Shown here: positions 26,301-29,243 of the stretch, piece by piece
How positions within the stretch are numbered: the stretch's first letter is position 1
Layout: each line of letters begins with the position of its first letter
Assembly: GCA_964409165.1 (NCBI GenBank)
Contig: CAYPCH010000037.1
Span: forward strand, 1-29,243
Length of the DNA: 29,243 bases
Source of the DNA: CAYPCH01 sp964409165
GTDB taxonomy: Bacteria; Bacillota; Clostridia; Acetivibrionales; Acetivibrionaceae
Reading direction: 5' to 3'
Position numbers and translations under genes: made by a program
The notes under the pieces: model-generated
Seen by the model: the letters and a program-made list of their open reading frames with translations, nothing else
What the model was told of the DNA's origin: nothing
Database searches by the model: none

Positions 26301-28109
26301 ATGCTTGTTCAAATCTTCATCATTATATAGCACAAAACAATCTGCCGAAATATTTTCATCCCGTCCGGCTCTTCCTGCTTCCTGAACATAGTTTTCAAGA
26401 GAATCGGATATTTCGTAGTGTATTACCATGCCGACATCCTTCTTATCCACTCCCATACCAAACGCAGATGTTGCAACCATGATCTGTATATCTCCTGTTG
26501 TAAATTCATCTTGATTCTGGCTCTTTTCCTGCTTATTCATTTTACCGTGATAAGCCTTTGCCTTATAGCCATCCTTAACTAATTTCCCAGCGAGTCTATC
26601 TGCCTTTTTCGTCCGGGAAACATATACAATGGTAGGACATTTTTTCTCTTCAATGAGATCTCTCACCGTATTATATTTTTCTTCTTCGTTCTCTCTCATA
26701 AATACGGTGTAGGAAAGATTGCTCCTTGATGCACCCGATCTGAATATTTCCAGCTCAATAGAAAGCTTTTCTTTAAAGTAATCCCGGATATCCTCTATTA
26801 CCTTTTGCTTCGCAGTAGCAGTAAAGCAGGAGACCGGTATACTGCCTTCAATATTCTTCCTTTCCTGAAGTGACTTTATAAAGTCACCGATATATAAGTA
26901 ATCAACCCTGAAATCCTGTCCCCAAGAAGAAAAGCAATGTGCTTCGTCAATAACGAACCGGACAACATTCCTTCCTAAAAGCAAACGCTCTATAGTCTTC
27001 GAGCGCAAGGACTCTGGCGAGATATAAAGGATGGAAGCAGAACCGTCTTTAACTCTCTCCACTGATTTTGCCCTTTCAATTGGGTCAAGCATACCGTTAA
27101 TGGTAACCGCTTCTGTAATGCCAACCTTTTCTAAGTTGTCAACTTGATCCTTCATCAGGGACTGCAAAGGCGAAATAACCACTGTCAATCCCTTAGTACT
27201 TACTCCGCTCATCAAAGCCGGCACCTGAAAAGTAATTGACTTCCCACCTCCGGTGGGAAAAATAGCCAGAAGCGATTTGTTGGCAACCGCAGCTTTAACG
27301 GCTTCCTCCTGCAAGGGCTCACCTGCATATTTTCTATAGGAATCAAACCCAAAGAATCGTTTTAATCCTTTATGAATATCAAGGGCTTTATCGCAATAAA
27401 CGCACCCAGTAAGACATGAGTTGCCCCTTAACAAATACATTATTTTCTCAACTGCTCTAAAATTCCTGATAACCCACGCAGGAGTAATTGAATACCTGCT
27501 TTTGGTGTTTATCAGAGCCAGGCAATAGGCAAGCTCAACAGGATATTCCTGAACCATTCTGGATATATCAGCCTTTTCACATATCAAGGCATAAAACTTT
27601 TCACGTACCAGCTTTTCAACATTTGCACCATTTTCTTTATAATTAATGAACTGAAAAAAAGAGCAAAATTCCTCTTTATCTTTTAACAAATAATAATAAA
27701 TTTCCTTAATCATATTATCCGCATTATTAAAAGTAGCCACCTCATCAAAGAAAAGGTCTCTGGCCTTTATTGAGTCAGTAAGAGGATTGTTTATATCGTC
27801 TGTCTGAAGCTTATCATCCTTAAGCAGGGCATGATAAGGTCTGGTTGGGAACAAAAGGGGTGATAGAAATAAGGTATCAATAAACTTTATATTATTGATA
27901 CCTGTAGCAACAAATGCACTCTTTAAGTACTTTAAATCATGCATTAGAATATTATGTCCGCAAATATATTCTATTCCGTCAAGAAATCTAGTAAAATTTG
28001 CAACAGAATCAGAATGAAAAGAAGTGCCATCACCTTTAATACCACCAATATCAACAATTCTGCCGCTATTCGGTTCAACTTCGGTATCAATAAAAGCAAT
28101 GGGTTTAAT
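23301..28109 (-). CDS. DEDDh exonuclease - RecQ helicase - UvrD helicase fusion
   Basis: About 1602 residues if read from ATT 28109; 1547 from ATG 27944. N-terminal DEDDh exonuclease: FIDTEVE (Asp8, Glu10), GHNILMHDLKYL (Asp58), PYHALLKDD (His93-x4-Asp98) and NNPLTD. The first two acids exist only in the upstream extension. A helical linker carries CLTGCVYC (232-239). RecQ helicase: Walker A FPTGGGKS (near 285), DEAHCFSSWGQDFR (near 390), TATA, and QEAGRAGRDE (near 580), with a winged-helix-like region but no Cys4 zinc site. C-terminal UvrD/Rep helicase: AAGPGSGKTR (near 1068), VIDEAQDMD (near 1178), GDDDQNIFEFRG, VENYRSKRNL, TIHKAKGREFDN and LYVAITRAKRN. All motifs look intact, so repair, recombination-intermediate processing or defence against foreign DNA are possible. 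Convergent with the glucanase gene; a promoter is seen at 28158-28186. Confidence 0.9.
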   Translation of the reverse strand: MKPIAFIDTEVEPNSGRIVDIGGIKGDGTSFHSDSVANFTRFLDGIEYICGHNILMHDLKYLKSAFVATGINNIKFIDTLFLSPLLFPTRPYHALLKDDKLQTDDINNPLTDSIKARDLFFDEVATFNNADNMIKEIYYYLLKDKEEFCSFFQFINYKENGANVEKLVREKFYALICEKADISRMVQEYPVELAYCLALINTKSRYSITPAWVIRNFRAVEKIMYLLRGNSCLTGCVYCDKALDIHKGLKRFFGFDSYRKYAGEPLQEEAVKAAVANKSLLAIFPTGGGKSITFQVPALMSGVSTKGLTVVISPLQSLMKDQVDNLEKVGITEAVTINGMLDPIERAKSVERVKDGSASILYISPESLRSKTIERLLLGRNVVRFVIDEAHCFSSWGQDFRVDYLYIGDFIKSLQERKNIEGSIPVSCFTATAKQKVIEDIRDYFKEKLSIELEIFRSGASRSNLSYTVFMRENEEEKYNTVRDLIEEKKCPTIVYVSRTKKADRLAGKLVKDGYKAKAYHGKMNKQEKSQNQDEFTTGDIQIMVATSAFGMGVDKKDVGMVIHYEISDSLENYVQEAGRAGRDENISADCFVLYNDEDLNKHFILLNQTKIGIKEIQQIWKAIKDITRFRSKVSQSALEIARKAGWDENIGEIEMRVKTAIAALEDAGYLKRGYNMPRVFADSILSKNAQEANDRIRASDKFDEKQKEKAIRIISMLISSKSRKIASNEEAESRVDYISDILGIELREVIQIVNLLREERILAKAKDLTAYIKKRENKNHSLGILKSFQQIEKFLLSVISKEERTFNIKELNEQAEQNGCSDVTPNRIKILINFWVIKNWIKRQNDYSRNHIALICLYERKELEERLAKRYELAQFIMEYLYDKSNIKRSADEMNKEEVLIEFSVLELKEEFDNRITLFNVKASSEDIEDALFYLSKIEALKIEGGFMVIYNTLTIERIEQDNKIRYKADDYRKLEQFYQNKMQQIHIVGEYAKKMLDDYKVALQFVDDYFQLNYTSFLKKYFKGSREDEIKRNITPAKFRQLFGELSPTQLKIINDNQSKYIVTAAGPGSGKTRILVHKLASLLLMEDVKHEQLLMVTFSRSVATEFKKRLLKLIGNAANYIEIKTFHSYCFDLLGRVGTLEKSGKIIQEAIKKIKSGEVETGKITKTVLVIDEAQDMDADEFELVSALMEHNEDMRVIAVGDDDQNIFEFRGSSSKYLEMLINEKNAVMYELVENYRSKRNLVDFANQFLQKLPRRLKKTPVIAVQSDNGKIKLVSIKRGNLITPVVDDILLQGLAGSTCVLTKTNEEALQVTGLLAKNGMQAKLIQSNDGFSLYNLLEVRYFLSRLNLTDDVYTICADIWSDAKKKLIDRFSKSPNLDICMNIIKDFESVNPKYKYKSDLEVFIRESKLEDFFGENIETIFVSTIHKAKGREFDNIFLMLDQFSIGTDEALRQLYVAITRAKRNLSIYYNGNYLDFIKAENLENLNDDKVYPLPEQLAMQLGYKDVWLDYFLYGQELISKLHCGEELFVDGDCCCNSKGQKVVKFSKQMIAKIEDMIKRNYVPKTANIRFIVYWKRENLDREIRIVLPELYFEKIEDK

Positions 28110-28123
28110 AGCTCTTCCCTCCT
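28107..28123 (-). promoter_or_regulatory. Strong ribosome binding site with ATT as likely start codon
   Basis: On the minus strand AGGAGGG (28117-28123), then 7 nt, then ATT (28107-28109). An in-frame TAG overlaps this motif, so the protein cannot start further upstream. No ATG, GTG or TTG occurs in frame until ATG 27944, which lies inside the conserved exonuclease motif and has no ribosome binding site. ATT is a known rare bacterial start (infC). Confidence 0.65.
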
Positions 28124-28157
28124 ATAAATACTTTTATAAAAATAATTTTCTTATTTA

Positions 28158-28186
28158 ATTATAACACATTGTCAGGACATTCCTAA
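28158..28186 (-). promoter_or_regulatory. Extended -10 promoter of the nuclease-helicase gene
   Basis: On the minus strand TGTTATAAT (extended -10; TATAAT at 28158-28163) with a poor -35 TTAGGA (28181-28186) at 17 nt. It is placed about 50 nt before the ATT start, between the start and the MITE-like element. Confidence 0.6.
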
Positions 28187-28264
28187 ATTCTCAGTTAAAA
28201 AAAGTGTAGCTTTGCTTTATTGTGAGCAAAAATGCCAAGCAATTTAATTCCCATAATATTATTT

Positions 28265-28399
28265 ACTCAACTTTACCACAGTATTTATAGGCTCTTTGCC
28301 ACTAACGTAGCATTGCTCACCGCAGTCAAAAAGTAAACTTTTTGCTCTTAACTTGTAAGCAATCAGAGCCTCAAAATACTATAAGTGGGAAAGTTGAGT
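28265..28399 (-). mobile_element. 135-bp MITE-like element, copy 2, with target duplication
   Basis: Same length as copy 1 and 10 mismatches to its reverse complement. Terminal inverted repeats ACTCAACTTT... and ...AAAGTTGAGT are better preserved at the very ends than in copy 1. TATTT stands directly on both sides (28260-28264 and 28400-28404). The core hairpin is less complete than in copy 1. Confidence 0.85.
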
Positions 28400-28401
28400 T
28401 A

Positions 28402-28430
28402 TTTATATCAATGCTATCTGCTATTATAAT
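28402..28430 (+). promoter_or_regulatory. Promoter of the solute-binding gene at the MITE edge
   Basis: TTTATA (28402-28407), 17 nt, TATAAT (28425-28430). The -35 hexamer overlaps the target duplication of the adjacent MITE-like element. It is about 70 nt before ATG 28503. Confidence 0.55.
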
Positions 28431-28502
28431 TTTTGCCAGGGTTGCCGATAAAAATTATATAGTTGTAACAAAACTAATACACAGAAAAGAGTGAAAAATA
28501 TA

Positions 28503-29243
28503 ATGATAAAAAAATTTAAGCTTATACTTTTAATTGGGCTTGTTTTGAGTATACTTGTTTTGGTTGGATGCAAAAAACCAGATGCATTTGGAGAACTGAA
28601 TAACAAAGACAATCAGCAGGAAGACAATTCAAATTCTGCTCAAAAGGATGTAGAAATAGAGTTTTGGACATGGTCCCCAAATCAAGTGTTAATAGACCAG
28701 TTTGAGTTGGATAATCCAGGTATAAAGGTTAAAACGAAGCAAATTGATTATTTCAGCTGTAAGGAAGAATACTTAAAGGCATTATCAGGTGGAGCAGAGC
28801 GCCCTGATGTAATTATGTTTTATAAAAGTATTTTTGGGGATTTTACATTGAACGGTGTACTTCAGGATTTGCTTGTGGAACCATTCAATGCAGGAAAATA
28901 CCAAAAGGATTTTCCAAGATGGGAAAGCGGATTATCAATAGATAACAAACAACTGCTATCCCTTACTTATTCTGCTACACCGCAAGTCTCCTTGTATAGG
29001 ATGGATATAATGAAGGAGAACGGTTTCCCGTACGAACCTGATGAAGTGGCAAAATTCCTTGAAAATCCGGACAATATATTGGCTGTCGCTGAAAAACTAA
29101 AGCCGCAGGATAAATTTATTTTTCAGTGGGCCTTTGATTTGACTAATGTGGTTGGAATGTCCGATGGAGTTTTTGATAAGGACTTAAATTATATAGATTA
29201 TGGAGAACCTCTAAGAAAAGCGTTGGACATTGCCAAAACAGCC
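28503..29243 (+). CDS. Extracellular solute-binding lipoprotein (family 1), partial
   Basis: The first 247 residues of a gene that runs off the window. A lipoprotein signal ends at VLVGC (residues 19-23), followed by an Asn/Gln/Asp-rich tether. The mature part begins with IEFWTWSPNQVLIDQFELDNPGIKV, the usual opening of family-1 (sugar-type) solute-binding proteins, then GGAERPDVIMFYKSIFGDFTLNGVLQDL. It would deliver a sugar or oligosaccharide to an ABC permease that should lie beyond the window. GTG 28491 is an in-frame alternative start; AAAAGAG before it is weak, and ATG 28503 begins the better signal peptide. Confidence 0.88.
   Translation, partial: MIKKFKLILLIGLVLSILVLVGCKKPDAFGELNNKDNQQEDNSNSAQKDVEIEFWTWSPNQVLIDQFELDNPGIKVKTKQIDYFSCKEEYLKALSGGAERPDVIMFYKSIFGDFTLNGVLQDLLVEPFNAGKYQKDFPRWESGLSIDNKQLLSLTYSATPQVSLYRMDIMKENGFPYEPDEVAKFLENPDNILAVAEKLKPQDKFIFQWAFDLTNVVGMSDGVFDKDLNYIDYGEPLRKALDIAKTA

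Noticed and set aside
27393..27416. Radical SAM enzyme domain suggested by the CX3CX2C spacing
   Set aside because: The surrounding ~60 residues are helical linker between two DNA-enzyme domains, and there is no room for a radical SAM barrel.
20026..28404. Composite transposon carrying the glucanase and the helicase
   Set aside because: The flanking elements are 135 bp with no transposase, and each has its own matching target duplication. A composite would show one duplication at the outer ends only.
28424..28612. 62-codon minus-strand frame opposite the solute-binding gene start
   Set aside because: It is the antisense of a clear lipoprotein signal peptide and promoter.

Overview
The window comes from an AT-rich, low-GC Gram-positive anaerobe of the cellulosome-producing clostridial type (Acetivibrio / Hungateiclostridium / Clostridium thermocellum-like). 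The best evidence is a secreted family-81 beta-1,3-glucanase that ends in a type I dockerin with Ser-Thr recognition pairs in both calcium repeats. Strong AGGAGG-type ribosome binding sites, many lipoproteins and parvulin, MoxR/DUF58/transglutaminase and chemoreceptor genes of Firmicute style agree with this. The species is an inference.

Layout. 122-4910 (minus strand): a MoxR ATPase - DUF58 - TgpA-like transglutaminase operon with a good sigma-A promoter. 5034-6467 (minus): a MATE exporter. 6720-9036 (plus): an AraC-family regulator followed by a DUF362 protein. 9053-12711 (minus): an OmpR-type response regulator, its membrane histidine kinase and a large lipoprotein, tightly coupled. 13012-14743 (minus): a PrsA-like parvulin lipoprotein and a small zinc-ribbon protein. 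15384-18708 (plus): an orphan substrate-binding lipoprotein followed by a chemoreceptor. 18713-19601 (minus): a lipoprotein and a DUF1294 membrane protein. 20224-23259 (plus): the GH81-dockerin glucanase. 23301-28109 (minus): a very large nuclease-helicase. 28503 to the end (plus): the start of a sugar-type solute-binding lipoprotein.

The most notable gene is the nuclease-helicase. Read from the first ATG it looks like a RecQ-UvrD fusion with a broken N-terminus. The frame stays open 55 codons further upstream and supplies the missing half of a DEDDh exonuclease active site. It ends at an ATT codon set 7 nt behind a strong AGGAGGG. The full protein would be about 1602 residues: exonuclease, RecQ SF2 helicase and UvrD SF1 helicase.

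The non-coding DNA is also unusual. Two 135-bp copies of a MITE-like element (93% identical, no gaps) lie in inverted orientation on either side of the GH81/helicase block. Each has terminal inverted repeats and its own perfect 5-bp target duplication. Two further families of small palindromic elements occur. One, of about 56 bp, has three copies, and one of these lies in frame inside the DUF58 gene. The other is a paired-hairpin motif found in the 5' leader of the two-component operon and as a small cluster upstream of the parvulin gene.
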